64,000 bases of DNA from Pseudomonas entomophila (GTDB lineage: Bacteria > Pseudomonadota > Gammaproteobacteria > Pseudomonadales > Pseudomonadaceae). The stretch covers positions 2,691,501 through 2,755,500 of the forward strand of contig NZ_CP070982.1 in assembly GCF_018417595.1 (NCBI RefSeq), read 5' to 3'. The notes under the pieces were generated by a model. The model was given only the letters and a program-made list of their open reading frames with translations. It ran no database searches and had not been told where the DNA came from. Below are positions 9,101 through 17,430 of this stretch, one piece after another. The position numbers and the translations under genes were made by a program. Every line of letters begins with the position of its first letter. Positions within the stretch are counted from its first letter, which is position 1.

Positions 9101-10078
9101 CAGGCGGAGCCAGCTGACCCGGGCGTGGGTCGCGGACGTGGCCAGCAGCAGGACGACCAGCAGCGCGATGCCGGGCAGGAGACGGGCCAGGCCCGCCGAT
9201 GCCTGGTCGGCGGCGGAAGCCAGTGCCATTTCCCTCACCAACACCGCCGCGGCGACCAACACAAAGGACATGACAAGCTTGGCGAAACAGTACCTGGCGA
9301 AGTGCTTGGCGACCCATTGCGAATCCCAGTAGGTCAGCACCAGATGCAGCGCGATCGGCACCACCAGCACGAGCAGGAGCCAGGCCGTCGGCAGCCAGGG
9401 CTTGAGGACCATCAGCCCGTTGAATAGCGAGGGCGTATCCCACTGGTACCCCGCAGCCGCCAGGCCTTGCCATACACCCAGGTCGAGGGCAGCCAGCAGG
9501 CTCCCCGCCAGCACCGCGAGCAAGCCGAACTCGAAGTGCAAGGCCAGCAAGTTGCGCAGGTAGAGGGTGATGGCGAACAGTCGATCGGCGAAACCAGCGG
9601 GGGCCAGGTAGCGGCCGTTGGCGCGCAGCCACCAGCCGAACCATCTGCCTTGGGCATCGGCCATGGCGTCCTGCACCTGGTCGGCGGCGGCCGGAGGTGG
9701 CGTGCCATTCGATGTGCTGGTCGCAGGGGTTGATGTACCGCCTGGCCGGATTCGGTCGTAGAGCCGGCCAAGCATGCTGCCGACATAGCTGCCGCCGGAC
9801 ACGGTCGACAGCAGGTCGAAGCGGCTGAGCAGTTTCTGCCTGGCGAGCCCGCGCAACAGGCCGAGGCTGAACGTCGCGCTGCGGATACCCCCGCCGGAGA
9901 GCGCCAGGCCCCATACATCGCTACCGTCCCTGGGGAGTTGCCCGGTCATGGCCACTTCGGCCTTGTCGTCGAAAAGTCGGTCTCGTCGCCTGGCAACGAG
10001 CCTGCTGGAAAGGTTCGAAGGGGCGTCAGGCTGAGCCTCTGGCTGTGAAGCATTTCCGGTAGAGCATTCTTCGTTCAT
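6143..10078 (-). CDS. large membrane-bound patatin-like phospholipase
   Basis: The protein has 1311 residues. The patatin fold is shown by the oxyanion-hole motif SGGGIRS (residues 61-67), the nucleophile region STVSGGSYVG (about 91-100, Ser94 the likely nucleophile) and the catalytic Asp in DGGHFENTG (about residue 720). Between these motifs lies a long insertion (about 180-530) with many hydrophobic segments, for example FEFGLLAVLAGSLLAALDLGV and IALLVVLLLATSATHA, so the enzyme is an integral membrane protein. A further hydrophobic segment at about 960 is followed by a ~350-residue C-terminal region containing Cys pairs that may be periplasmic. The reaction expected from the family is acyl-ester hydrolysis of phospholipids. 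It is followed upstream on the same strand by a secreted metallo-hydrolase, probably in one operon. The C-terminal domain is not recognised. Confidence 0.8.
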   Translation of the reverse strand: MNEECSTGNASQPEAQPDAPSNLSSRLVARRRDRLFDDKAEVAMTGQLPRDGSDVWGLALSGGGIRSATFSLGLLRGLARQKLLSRFDLLSTVSGGSYVGSMLGRLYDRIRPGGTSTPATSTSNGTPPPAAADQVQDAMADAQGRWFGWWLRANGRYLAPAGFADRLFAITLYLRNLLALHFEFGLLAVLAGSLLAALDLGVWQGLAAAGYQWDTPSLFNGLMVLKPWLPTAWLLLVLVVPIALHLVLTYWDSQWVAKHFARYCFAKLVMSFVLVAAAVLVREMALASAADQASAGLARLLPGIALLVVLLLATSATHARVSWLRLRPAQGQQAARDTAEKDALSEMRNRLTLQLRACLGIALLILALGIAERLAWLVAFQTRVFETLDLGIALAVVSGVAQALMLSLRASKGRQQRQAAPPSRLVPLLLQLAGYLLAAALFVWWVSLVLKVGFTPVFPEFVKSDGAPAEVIQPQFDAGWLTLLCIVIPPALYVAATGSNLGFLNLSSLHTFYKARLVRSYLGATNPARFSGSGAASALARIKPSELTTSEVSNVGKVAPGDDVSLAAYQPHLAGGPVHIISTCVNQTADPKGRLFNRDRKGLILSVRAGGDSRFSQEGWRSEFPGIGKLSLGGWMAISGAAAAPGLGARTQRGLAALLTLVGVRLGYWLSRDERGGPKNAGRASIRRRLAGMAGKSTALGHELSASFAAGPEDDWFVTDGGHFENTGVYPLLLERASVIVLADCGADPGYSFEDVENLVRKARIDMNITITFRQPRDPGLFSPATANDPECDWCETIGYFGTLQDLAKDDNESCLALATIIYPDAPPAILIVVKPNICRSVSMDVANYKRQCPLFPQEPTGDQFFSESQWESYFALGSELGGYLSRRLIDQTRAHLDVLFDLDADNTPSLPASASAAASAKPPTDRASRSVWGRQVGPVGATVGAGVVLSLAVAAWQSIDAYRTAQKTRMADERAALVEISRLWEQLPPATSSSDLAGAANRLAVALLRAGDTYCMKGDAGWLMKSEFGRRVIADGVLACASLKGGMGPACQAMVEARSGLKSLDAGSCLVRTAPPSPTVYWGYDYSEGGNWKTLHPCSRQRSALVEQYSDFKETYQIAVNDTRSPEELAGVRVGCHAMAATAVRPTDGTEMAMPAPPPVAAAPPEASVEPDATATRPERSSAAQIAASTLCKGNTIYMQIYGPNMRDQVRVFRSWWHDKWQASVPPIEDVVATAFRAARPAPKEVSRTTVRYHDATGYECARNIVNTVQATVPGADWTLEPLSPALNGARGVIEVWFSRTDNVPGQWQP

Positions 10079-10156
10079 GGCTCATTCCCTTGAGGGTAAT
10101 GCCGTGGTTCCAGGCTCAGTGCGGGGTGCCTGTACACTCGACGACTGGGCTGTTCT

Positions 10157-11233
10157 TTACTCGGGTGTCAGAGCGATTTCGGCGAAAGGCATGGGCAGGT
10201 AGACCTGCGCTGCAGGTGCCAGATTTACCACGTGCTGTTGCATCTCCTTGACAGCCCCTTTGCTTAGAGGTCGAGGGCAGTCGAGGTCGTATCCGAAGAA
10301 GTTTTCCCAGTGGCCCAGCACCACCACCCGAGGTCTGTAAGCGTTCAACAGTTGATCAGGGTAATCCGCTGCCTTGCGCCATGAGCCCACGCTGAGGAGC
10401 TCGACATCGACGGCCTTGCTGTCGGGCCTGGCAGGCAGGATGCCGCAGGGCGCGGGAGCGGCGCTGTCCTGGAAATGAATGCGGTACTTCGGTTCGCCCG
10501 CCTCATTCAGCAGGTCGATCAACCAGGCCATGGACTGGCCCTGTTTCCAGCCGGACACGGTAGTGGGGACTTCGCTCAGGTCCTGGTAGTAGTGCCCGTG
10601 GCCGACGGTGTAGCCCAGCACATGCGGCGCATGCATGCTCTGGATCGGCATGGCCCTGATGTGCCCGCCTTGCGACCTGATCCAGTAGCCGGGCCAGGCG
10701 GGCGCTTGTCGGCCATCACACCCTGGAACGGTCGCCATGTAGCCTCTGGCGCTCTTCACCCGGTTCGGGTCCACCCAGGTCCAGTGCGCATCCTCCACGC
10801 GCGTGGGGTCTTTCATGGCGTGGAGCATGTGCACGACGGTGTCCGAGCCATAGACGATCGCCTTGGGCGCGTACTTGCGCATGATCCATGGCACATCCAG
10901 CAGGTGATCGTAGTGCCCGTGGCCGACCAGCAGCAGGGTGACGTCCTGCGTCGCAAGTCGCTTCATGTAGTGATCGATGCGAGCCTTGTCGGCTTCGACC
11001 CGCAGGGGAGGGAGCCCCTTGGACAGCCCCGAAGGGTTGCTGAACGAGGGCGCGAGCATCACGCCTTCGCCCCGCCAGTGGATGAGCCAGCCGCCTACAC
11101 CCAGGAACTGGATCTTCGGCTCGGGCAGGCCGCGCGCGTTCCAGTACTTTGGATAGTCGTCCTCGGCGCCCTGTGCGCAGGTGCTGAAGACCAGCCACAG
11201 GACCAGCCACACGGTTGTACGCATGGACGTCAC
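10157..11233 (-). CDS. secreted metallo-beta-lactamase-fold hydrolase
   Basis: The protein has 358 residues with a Sec signal peptide (MRTTVWLVLWLVFSTCAQGA, cleaved about residue 23). The metal-binding signature GHGHYDHLLD fits the HxHxDH motif of the MBL superfamily. Later histidines in MHAPHVLG, IHFQD and LGHWENFF are candidates for the remaining zinc ligands. It looks closest to the UlaG/RomA-like branch (N-acyl phosphatidylethanolamine phospholipase D-type fold), so a phospho-ester or lactone substrate is possible but not shown. The gene lies 78 bp before the patatin-like phospholipase on the same strand. Together they suggest paired periplasmic and membrane lipid hydrolysis. ATG 11233 and ATG 11224 are both usable starts. 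Confidence 0.75.
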   Translation of the reverse strand: MTSMRTTVWLVLWLVFSTCAQGAEDDYPKYWNARGLPEPKIQFLGVGGWLIHWRGEGVMLAPSFSNPSGLSKGLPPLRVEADKARIDHYMKRLATQDVTLLLVGHGHYDHLLDVPWIMRKYAPKAIVYGSDTVVHMLHAMKDPTRVEDAHWTWVDPNRVKSARGYMATVPGCDGRQAPAWPGYWIRSQGGHIRAMPIQSMHAPHVLGYTVGHGHYYQDLSEVPTTVSGWKQGQSMAWLIDLLNEAGEPKYRIHFQDSAAPAPCGILPARPDSKAVDVELLSVGSWRKAADYPDQLLNAYRPRVVVLGHWENFFGYDLDCPRPLSKGAVKEMQQHVVNLAPAAQVYLPMPFAEIALTPE

Positions 11234-11300
11234 CTCGTCAGGCGATCATCGGGACTGCCCAAGGGAAAGCGTAGGGTACGAAATGGCAGGTGACAAAGTC

Positions 11301-11319
11301 GGCGCGCCGCGGGCGCGCC
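11301..11319 (-). terminator. GC-rich hairpin after the TonB receptor gene
   Basis: Two perfect GGCGCGCC arms (11301-11308 and 11312-11319) surround a 3-base loop, 14 bp past the receptor stop on its strand. There is no real T-tract, so it may be a weak terminator or an mRNA 3'-end stabiliser. Confidence 0.4.
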
Positions 11320-11332
11320 GGGAGGCGGGGCT

Positions 11333-13543
11333 TCAGAAGTCCACGGTGGCGGACAGCTCGTAGGTGCGCGGTGCCCCCAGCCCCAGGCTGGCGGTCAGCG
11401 GCACGCCCCAGTAGTCCTTGTCGGTCAGGTTGGAGATGTTGGCGCGGAAGGTCACCGGCTTGCTGGCGATCTGCATGGCGTAGCGGGCACCGACGTCGAA
11501 GATCGTGTAGCCGGGGATCGACAGGCTGTTGTCGGCACTGATGTATTGCTTGGACAGCGAGGTGACGTTACCCGTCAAGGTCAACCCTTCCACCGCCGGG
11601 GTGTCCCATTCCATGCCCAGCTTGCCCTGCAGTTTGGGGAAGGCGGTGGCGGTCTTGCCCTCGTTGACGCCGCCCGCGGTCTTGGTCACCTCGGGGTCGA
11701 CATAGGCCACGCCGCCCATCAGGCGCACGTCCGGCAGCGGGGCGCCGAAGAAGGTCCACTCGACGCCGCGGTTGCGTTGCTCGCCGCCGAACGAATAGAC
11801 GTTGGTGGCCGGGTCGGTGTAGCTGTTCGGGCGCTTGATCTCGTACAACGCCAGGGTGTGGCTGAAGGTGCCCAGGTCCAGCTTCAGGCCGACTTCCTTC
11901 TGCTTGGACTTGAACGGCGCGAACACCTGGCCGGCGTTGGCGGCGGTCACCGGTGCGATGGTGCCCTTGCTCAGGCCTTCGATGTAGTTGGCGTACAGCG
12001 ACAGTTCGTCGGTCACCTTGAACAGGATCGCGCCGGCCGGCGTGGTGGCGTGGGTATCGTAGCCGGGTTTGTTGCGCGCGCCGGTGGCGACGTTGTAGGT
12101 GTCGGTGACCACTTCCTGGCGGCGTACGCCGGCGGTCAGTTGCAGGCGGCCGTCGAACACCGACATCGTGTCGGCGATACCGTAGCTCTTCAGGTCGTTC
12201 TCGGTGTGGCTGATCTGTGGGAAGGCCTGCGGCGCCTTCGGCCCCCATACCGGGTGGTAGATGTTGGTCACCCAGTTGCCGCCTGGCACCGAACGACGCC
12301 CGTAGTCCTTCTGCTCGTCGCTGTACTCGGTGGCGTTCACCGACCACTGGTGGTTGATGGCGAAGGTGTCGAAGTGGCCGCGCAGGCCAACCTCGGCGGA
12401 GGTCTTCTCGATCTCCATCTTCAGCTGGCCCATGGACGTGCTGAGGTCGCCGGCGTTGTTGATCACCGTGGCGACCATGGCGCCGCTGTACTTGTAGTCG
12501 GTCTTGCTGGTGCCGATGGCGCCGTAGGCCAGCAATTGGTCGGTGAGCTCATACTCACCGCGCAGGATCACGCCCTTGTCCTTGGTCTCGACATAGGCCC
12601 AGTCGGGGTTAAGCAGGGTGTCGGACTTCGGTGGCTTGGGCACGGCCACGCCAGGTGCCAGGCCCAGACCACGGTTCTGGCCGCGGATATGGTCGTCGGC
12701 GTCGAACAGGTCGACCGACAGTTTTGCGCGTTCGCCGCGCCAGTCCAGGGCCAGGGACGACAGCACGTTGCGCTTGGACTGGTCTTCGGTGCTGGTGTCG
12801 CCGTCGCGGTACACGCCGTTGAAGCGCACGCCGAACTGGTTGCCTTCACCGAAGCGCCGGCCGACGTCGACATGGCCGCCGAACTGGGCGTCGGACTCAT
12901 AGGTGGCGGTCAGGCGGGTCAGTGGTGTGTCGCCGGCACGCTTGGGAATCAGGTTGACGATACCGCCCACCGAGCCGCCAGGCGGCATGCCGTTGAGCAG
13001 CGCCGACGGACCCTTCAGCACTTCGATGCGCTCGTACATCTCGGGCGAGGCGCGGTAGTAGGGCGCCATGCCGAACAGGCCGTCGACGGTCATGTCGCTG
13101 ACGCTGGTCTGGAAGCCGCGGATCGAATAGTTCTCGCTGAAGGTACCCTTCAGGCCGTTGCTGAACACCGACGGGTCGGTGGCGGCGATCACGTCGGTGA
13201 TGTCCTTGGCCTGGCGGTCCTGGATGTAGGTGTCGGTGTAGCTGACCGTGCTGAACGGGGTCTCCATGAAGTCCTTGTTGCCCAGCAGGCCGACGCGCCC
13301 ACCCGTGGCGACCTGGCCGCCGGCGTAGGCCGGTGGCAGGTTGTCGGCGCCGTCGGTGCTGCTTTCGATGCGGGTTTCATCCAGCTCCAGGCTGGCCGGC
13401 TTGCCGGCCTCGGCCGCCGTCACTGCCAGCGGGGCGCCACCCAGGCCCAGCAACAGGGCCATGTGCACGGCAACGCAGGTGCGGTTCAGGGAGAACTGTG
13501 GCGCGACAGGGGTGAGGCGTCGTGAAGTACAACGTTCCGACAT
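11333..13543 (-). CDS. TonB-dependent ferric-siderophore receptor (pseudomonine-type uptake)
   Basis: This outer-membrane gated channel for an iron-siderophore has 736 residues. The start MSERCTSRRL follows AAAGGAAG with correct spacing. A signal peptide ends near AVTAAEA. The plug domain contains YSIRGFQTSVSDMTVDGL and ERIEVLKGPSALLNGMPPGGSVGGIVNLIPK, both classic for this family. The C-terminus YELSATVDF ends in the aromatic residue typical of beta-barrels. There is no N-terminal STN signalling domain, so it does not transmit a FecR-type signal. A strong Fur box lies 70-90 bp upstream. It sits at the end of the importer gene string of the siderophore locus, like BauA/FatA in the acinetobactin and anguibactin loci, so ferric pseudomonine is the likely ligand. 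Confidence 0.9.
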   Translation of the reverse strand: MSERCTSRRLTPVAPQFSLNRTCVAVHMALLLGLGGAPLAVTAAEAGKPASLELDETRIESSTDGADNLPPAYAGGQVATGGRVGLLGNKDFMETPFSTVSYTDTYIQDRQAKDITDVIAATDPSVFSNGLKGTFSENYSIRGFQTSVSDMTVDGLFGMAPYYRASPEMYERIEVLKGPSALLNGMPPGGSVGGIVNLIPKRAGDTPLTRLTATYESDAQFGGHVDVGRRFGEGNQFGVRFNGVYRDGDTSTEDQSKRNVLSSLALDWRGERAKLSVDLFDADDHIRGQNRGLGLAPGVAVPKPPKSDTLLNPDWAYVETKDKGVILRGEYELTDQLLAYGAIGTSKTDYKYSGAMVATVINNAGDLSTSMGQLKMEIEKTSAEVGLRGHFDTFAINHQWSVNATEYSDEQKDYGRRSVPGGNWVTNIYHPVWGPKAPQAFPQISHTENDLKSYGIADTMSVFDGRLQLTAGVRRQEVVTDTYNVATGARNKPGYDTHATTPAGAILFKVTDELSLYANYIEGLSKGTIAPVTAANAGQVFAPFKSKQKEVGLKLDLGTFSHTLALYEIKRPNSYTDPATNVYSFGGEQRNRGVEWTFFGAPLPDVRLMGGVAYVDPEVTKTAGGVNEGKTATAFPKLQGKLGMEWDTPAVEGLTLTGNVTSLSKQYISADNSLSIPGYTIFDVGARYAMQIASKPVTFRANISNLTDKDYWGVPLTASLGLGAPRTYELSATVDF

Positions 13544-13611
13544 GCTGGCTTCCTTTCGATTCGGAGGTAGTGAAGGCATTCACTAGGGTTTCCGAACCAA
13601 AGCGTGAATAC

Positions 13612-13630
13612 CTCAATGATAATCATTTTT
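13612..13630 (-). promoter_or_regulatory. Fur box of the TonB receptor
   Basis: CTCAATGATAATCATTTTT matches about 14 of 19 positions of the Fur consensus, including the central AATGATAATCATT. It lies 69-87 bp upstream of the receptor start, so iron-dependent repression is expected. Confidence 0.75.
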
Positions 13631-13663
13631 ATTTATTGGCTTTCCGCCAAGCTGTATCCCAAC

Positions 13664-13750
13664 CTGTGGGAGCGGGCTCGCCCGCGAACACCGGCGCAGC
13701 CGGTGCCACACACCGCGCAGGCTTCTTCGCGGGCAAGCCCGCTCCCACAG
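13664..13750. repeat. REP pair (inverted)
   Basis: CTGTGGGAGCGGGCTCGCCCGC is mirrored by GCGGGCAAGCCCGCTCCCACAG. It separates the receptor gene from the binding-protein gene, so the receptor is probably a separate transcription unit. Confidence 0.8.
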
Positions 13751-13773
13751 AGGACGGCGTATTGGCAGAAAAA

Positions 13774-14760
13774 TCAGCCTCGGTACCCTTGCATCACCTC
13801 ATCCGCCATACGGTCCAGGCAAGTCACGCTGGCGGTGCACAGGTACCAGGTCTGCGCATCGACGAAGACCACCCGGCCGTTGTTCCAGGCCTTGGTCTTG
13901 CGCAGCAGGGGGTTGTCGAGGGTCTGCAGGTCGAGCGCGGGACGGCGCTCCATCACCGCGGTGCGGTCGATGACATAGAGGATGTCGGGGTCGGCCTGCT
14001 GGATGAATTCGTTGGAGATCGGCTGGCCATGCAGGCCGGCCTCGATATCGCTGCTGGCCGGCTTCACCCCCAGGGTGTCGAAGACGAAACCGTAGCGCGA
14101 CTTCACGCCGTAGGAGGTGAAGGCACCGTTGTTATGCAGCACGATCAGGGCTTTCTCCGGACGCCCCTCGGTCACCTTGCGGGTCTGCTCGACCTTGGCC
14201 TCCATCTGCGCCACCTTCTGCTGGGCCAGCGCCTCTTTGCCGAAGATGCGCCCCAGGGTGGTGAGGTGCTGCTTGGCCGCGTCGATGAAGTTGCCGTGCT
14301 TGTTGTTGAGGTCGACGTCGTCGTACACGGTCGGCGCGATCTGGCTCAGCTCGGCGTAGTTCTGCGCCTGCAAGGGTGAGATCAGGATCAGGTCGGGCTT
14401 GAGCGCGTGCAGGCGTTCGAGGTTGGGCTGGATGGTGGTGCCGACGTCGGCCACGGCCGGGTCGTCGCGGTACTTGCTCAGGAAGCTGGCCACGTAGTCC
14501 TTGGCGATGCCCGCCACCGGCGCACCGAGCTGGTCGAGGCTGTCCAGCTCGCTCATGTCGAACGCCACCACGCGCAGGGGCAGCTTATCGATTACCGTAG
14601 TGCCCAGCGGGTGCTCGATGCTCACGGGCTGGTAGGGCGCCGCCGAGGCTTGCGCCTGCGCGGGCGCCTGTGCCGTGGGTTTGTCGCAACCCTGCAGCGC
14701 CGTGGCGATGGCGAAGGCGAGCAGGGTGGCGGTGATCCGTTTTCCGCTTGCGAAGGTCAT
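13774..14760 (-). CDS. siderophore-binding periplasmic lipoprotein of an ABC importer
   Basis: The protein has 328 residues. The N-terminus has a signal sequence ending in a lipobox, LQGC, so the mature protein is a lipid-anchored periplasmic binding protein. The fold is the FecB/FepB/BtuF class: RVVAFDMSELDSLDQLGAPVAGIAKDY at the start, ERLHALKPDLILIS in the first lobe, and a long connecting helix (LAQQKVAQMEAKVEQTRKV). Its ATG overlaps the ATPase stop by four bases, so translation is coupled. The gene order permease-permease-ATPase-binding protein-receptor equals that of the FatDCEBA/BauDCEBA importers for anguibactin and acinetobactin. The ligand is inferred to be ferric pseudomonine. Confidence 0.85.
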   Translation of the reverse strand: MTFASGKRITATLLAFAIATALQGCDKPTAQAPAQAQASAAPYQPVSIEHPLGTTVIDKLPLRVVAFDMSELDSLDQLGAPVAGIAKDYVASFLSKYRDDPAVADVGTTIQPNLERLHALKPDLILISPLQAQNYAELSQIAPTVYDDVDLNNKHGNFIDAAKQHLTTLGRIFGKEALAQQKVAQMEAKVEQTRKVTEGRPEKALIVLHNNGAFTSYGVKSRYGFVFDTLGVKPASSDIEAGLHGQPISNEFIQQADPDILYVIDRTAVMERRPALDLQTLDNPLLRKTKAWNNGRVVFVDAQTWYLCTASVTCLDRMADEVMQGYRG

Positions 14761-15539
14761 GTCAGTTCCCTTGATGGCGATGGATTGAAGTAGTTGCAGA
14801 CGAAACCCCGCTCGCTGCGCAGGATCTCGAAGTCCAGGTCGAACAGCTCGGCCAGGCGCCGTTCGTTGACCACCTCGGCCACCGAGCCCTGGCAGTGCAC
14901 GGCGCCGCGCTTCATGGCGACGATGTAGTCGGAATAGTTGGCGGCGAAATTGATGTCGTGGACCACCAGGATCACCGTACGCCCCTGCTCGTCGCACAGC
15001 CGGCGCAGGGCGCGCATGATCAGCACGGCGTGCTTCATGTCGAGGTTGTTCAGCGGCTCGTCCAGCAGCAGGTAGTCGGTCTGCTGGGCGATGGTCATGG
15101 CCAGGAACGCCATCTGCCGCTGGCCGCCGCTGAGTTCGTCGATGTAGGACTGGCGCAGCGCCTCCAGCGACAGGAAGGCGATGGCCTCGTCGATGGCCTG
15201 GTGGTCTTGCGTGGTGAGGTTGCCGCGGCTGTAGGGGAAACGGCCGAAAGCCACCAGCTCCTCGACGGTCAGGCGCAGGTTGAAGTCCGGGGCCTGGCGC
15301 AGGGTGGCCACGCGCTTGGCGTAGTCGCGGATGGTGATCGACGCGATATCGCGCCCGCCGATGCTCAGCTCACCGCGGGTGGCGGTCTGCAAGCGGGCGA
15401 TCAGCATCAGCAGGGTGGTCTTGCCGGCGCCATTGGGGCCGATCAACGAGGTCACCTTGCCCTGGGGAAACCGCACGCTGACATCGCGCAGTATCGGCTT
15501 GTCGCCGTAGGACTTGTGAACGTGGCTGAGGGTGATCAT
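14757..15539 (-). CDS. ferric-siderophore ABC importer, ATP-binding subunit
   Basis: The protein is a 260-residue cytoplasmic ATPase of the FecE/FepC type. Walker A is GPNGAGKTT (about 37-45), the signature is LSGGQRQ, Walker B is YLLLDEP, and a switch histidine lies in ILVVHDINF. It overlaps the permease gene upstream and the binding-protein gene downstream by 4 bases each, showing one translationally coupled operon. It would energise transport through the two FecCD-type permeases next to it. Confidence 0.9.
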   Translation of the reverse strand: MITLSHVHKSYGDKPILRDVSVRFPQGKVTSLIGPNGAGKTTLLMLIARLQTATRGELSIGGRDIASITIRDYAKRVATLRQAPDFNLRLTVEELVAFGRFPYSRGNLTTQDHQAIDEAIAFLSLEALRQSYIDELSGGQRQMAFLAMTIAQQTDYLLLDEPLNNLDMKHAVLIMRALRRLCDEQGRTVILVVHDINFAANYSDYIVAMKRGAVHCQGSVAEVVNERRLAELFDLDFEILRSERGFVCNYFNPSPSRELT

Positions 15540-16486
15540 GCGGTGCCTCGTGTGCGAACCATCAGCGCGAGGAAATACACGCCACAGACCAGGTTGATCA
15601 GGATGCTGACGGAGGTGTTGTAGTTGAACAGCTGCTCGACCAGGTATTGGGCGACGATGAACAGGGCGATGGCGATGGCGCTTGCCATGGGCAGCGTGAC
15701 CCGGTGGCGGTGGGTGCGGGCCAGGGTGTAGGTGATGTTGGCGACGAACACGCCCATGAACGCGGTCGGCCCGACCAGGCTGGTGGACAGCGCCACCAGC
15801 AGCGCGATCAGCGCCAGTTGCAGGCGCACGCTGCGCGGATGGTCGACCCCGAGGGAGATCGCCTGGTCACGCCCCAGCGCCAGCACATCGAGCACCGGCA
15901 GGGTGCGCCAGGCGACCAGGCCCACGGCTGCCACCAGCGCGGCCGCCACCATTACCTGCGCCGGCTGGGCCTTGTTGAACGAGGCGTAGTTGAAGCCCTG
16001 GAAGATGGAAAACTCGCCGGGGCTGATCTTCAGCTGGATGAACTGGGTGAAGGTGGTGATCACCATGCTCAGTACCAGCCCCAGCAACAACAGCAGGTAG
16101 ACGTTGTTGCGCCCGTCGCGCAGCAGCCAGCGGTGGATCAGCCAGGAGTACAGCAGCATCAGCAGGATCGACAGCGCCATGTTGCCGCCGCGCCCCACCA
16201 GCACCAGGCTCTGGGTGCCGAGGAACAGGATCAGCAGCGCCTGGAACAACAGGTAGATGGCTTCGTAGCCCATCACTGCGGGGGTCAGGATGCGGTTGCC
16301 GGTGAGCGTCTGGAACACCACCGAGGCGTAGGCCACGCAGACCCCGGCGACGCCCATGGCGGCCAGGCGGGTGAGGCGCCTGGGGATGACCCAGGCAAAG
16401 TCGAAGCCGGAACCGATCAGCAGGAAGCCCAGCGCCAGGGCCAGCACCAGCAGCCACAGGCCACGGCGGATCAGCGTGTCGCTCAT
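15536..16486 (-). CDS. ferric-siderophore ABC importer permease (second)
   Basis: The protein is a 316-residue FecCD-family inner-membrane permease with about nine hydrophobic segments. The family hallmark GRDQAISLGVDHPRSVRLQL, followed by LVGPTAFMGVFVANI, is present. The start MSDTLIRRGLW overlaps the stop of the upstream permease gene by four bases; a longer frame exists but would run into that gene. It pairs with the product of 16483-17430 to form the membrane pore (the BauC/FatC position). Confidence 0.88.
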   Translation of the reverse strand: MSDTLIRRGLWLLVLALALGFLLIGSGFDFAWVIPRRLTRLAAMGVAGVCVAYASVVFQTLTGNRILTPAVMGYEAIYLLFQALLILFLGTQSLVLVGRGGNMALSILLMLLYSWLIHRWLLRDGRNNVYLLLLLGLVLSMVITTFTQFIQLKISPGEFSIFQGFNYASFNKAQPAQVMVAAALVAAVGLVAWRTLPVLDVLALGRDQAISLGVDHPRSVRLQLALIALLVALSTSLVGPTAFMGVFVANITYTLARTHRHRVTLPMASAIAIALFIVAQYLVEQLFNYNTSVSILINLVCGVYFLALMVRTRGTA

Positions 16487-17430
16487 GGCTTGCTCCTCAT
16501 CAGCAGGACGAGGAACAACACGCCGCCCACGCTGCCGGCGGTCATGCCGATGGGCACCTCGAAGGGGTAGATCAGCAGGCGCCCGACGATGTCGCAGGCC
16601 AGCAGCAGCGAGGCGCCGCACAGGGCGACGATGGGCAGGGTGCGCTGCAGGTTCTCGCCGTAATAGATCGCCACCAGGTTGGGGATCACCAGCCCGACGA
16701 AGGGGATCGCGCCCACGGTGATCACCGTGGCGGACACCGTCAGCGCCACCAGCAGCAGACCCAGCGCGGTGTTGGCGGCGTAGTTCAGGCCCAGGCTGCT
16801 GGCCATGCCTTCACCCATGCCCAGCACGGTGAAGCGCTGGGCGAACAGATAGGCCAGCGCCACGATCGGCAGGATCAGGTAGATGATTTCGTAGTTGCCC
16901 TGGACGATCTTGGAAAAATCCCCCAGCAGCCAGCCCTGCATGCTCTGCAGGACGTTGTGCTGGAAGGCGTAGAACTCGGCGATGGCGCTGAGCACGCTGC
17001 CGTACATCAGGCCGATCACCGGCACCAGCACGGTGTTCTTGAAGCGGATGCGACGGATGATCGCCACGTACAGCAGGCTGCAGGCGAAGCAGAACACCAG
17101 GGCGACGCTCATCTTGATGAAGGTGCCGGCGGCCGGCAGCGTGGTCAGGGCCACCAGGATGCCGAGCTTGGCCGCGTCCAGGCCGCCCGAGGTGCCCGGC
17201 TCGACGAAACGGTTGCGCACGATCTGCTGCAGGATCACCCCGCACACCGCCAGCCCCACGCCAGTCAGCACCAGCGCGGCCAGGCGCGGCAGGCGGCTGG
17301 CGGTCAAGGTCAGCCAGGCATCCTCGGAGGCGTTCAGCAGGTCGCTCCAGGCCACCTGCTTGACCCCGACCATCAGCGACAGGCCGCACAGCACCACGAA
17401 CAGCAGGACAAGAGAGGCAATGCGCTTCAA
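16483..17430 (-). CDS. ferric-siderophore ABC importer permease (first)
   Basis: The protein is a 315-residue FecCD-family permease. The hallmark TGVGLAVCGVILQQIVRNRFVEPGTSG (split here across the first third) and the AIPFVGLVIPNL loop are clear. The best start is a TTG at 17430 that overlaps the stop of the exporter gene (TTGA), continuing the chain of 4-base overlaps; there is no ATG at this point. It corresponds to the BauD/FatD position. Importer and exporter genes are thus on one transcript, linking secretion and uptake of the same siderophore. Confidence 0.85.
   Translation of the reverse strand: MKRIASLVLLFVVLCGLSLMVGVKQVAWSDLLNASEDAWLTLTASRLPRLAALVLTGVGLAVCGVILQQIVRNRFVEPGTSGGLDAAKLGILVALTTLPAAGTFIKMSVALVFCFACSLLYVAIIRRIRFKNTVLVPVIGLMYGSVLSAIAEFYAFQHNVLQSMQGWLLGDFSKIVQGNYEIIYLILPIVALAYLFAQRFTVLGMGEGMASSLGLNYAANTALGLLLVALTVSATVITVGAIPFVGLVIPNLVAIYYGENLQRTLPIVALCGASLLLACDIVGRLLIYPFEVPIGMTAGSVGGVLFLVLLMRSKP

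Noticed and set aside
11546-13525. Long plus-strand open frame opposite the TonB receptor
   Set aside because: Val/Gln/His-rich antisense shadow; the receptor has signal peptide, plug and barrel on the other strand.
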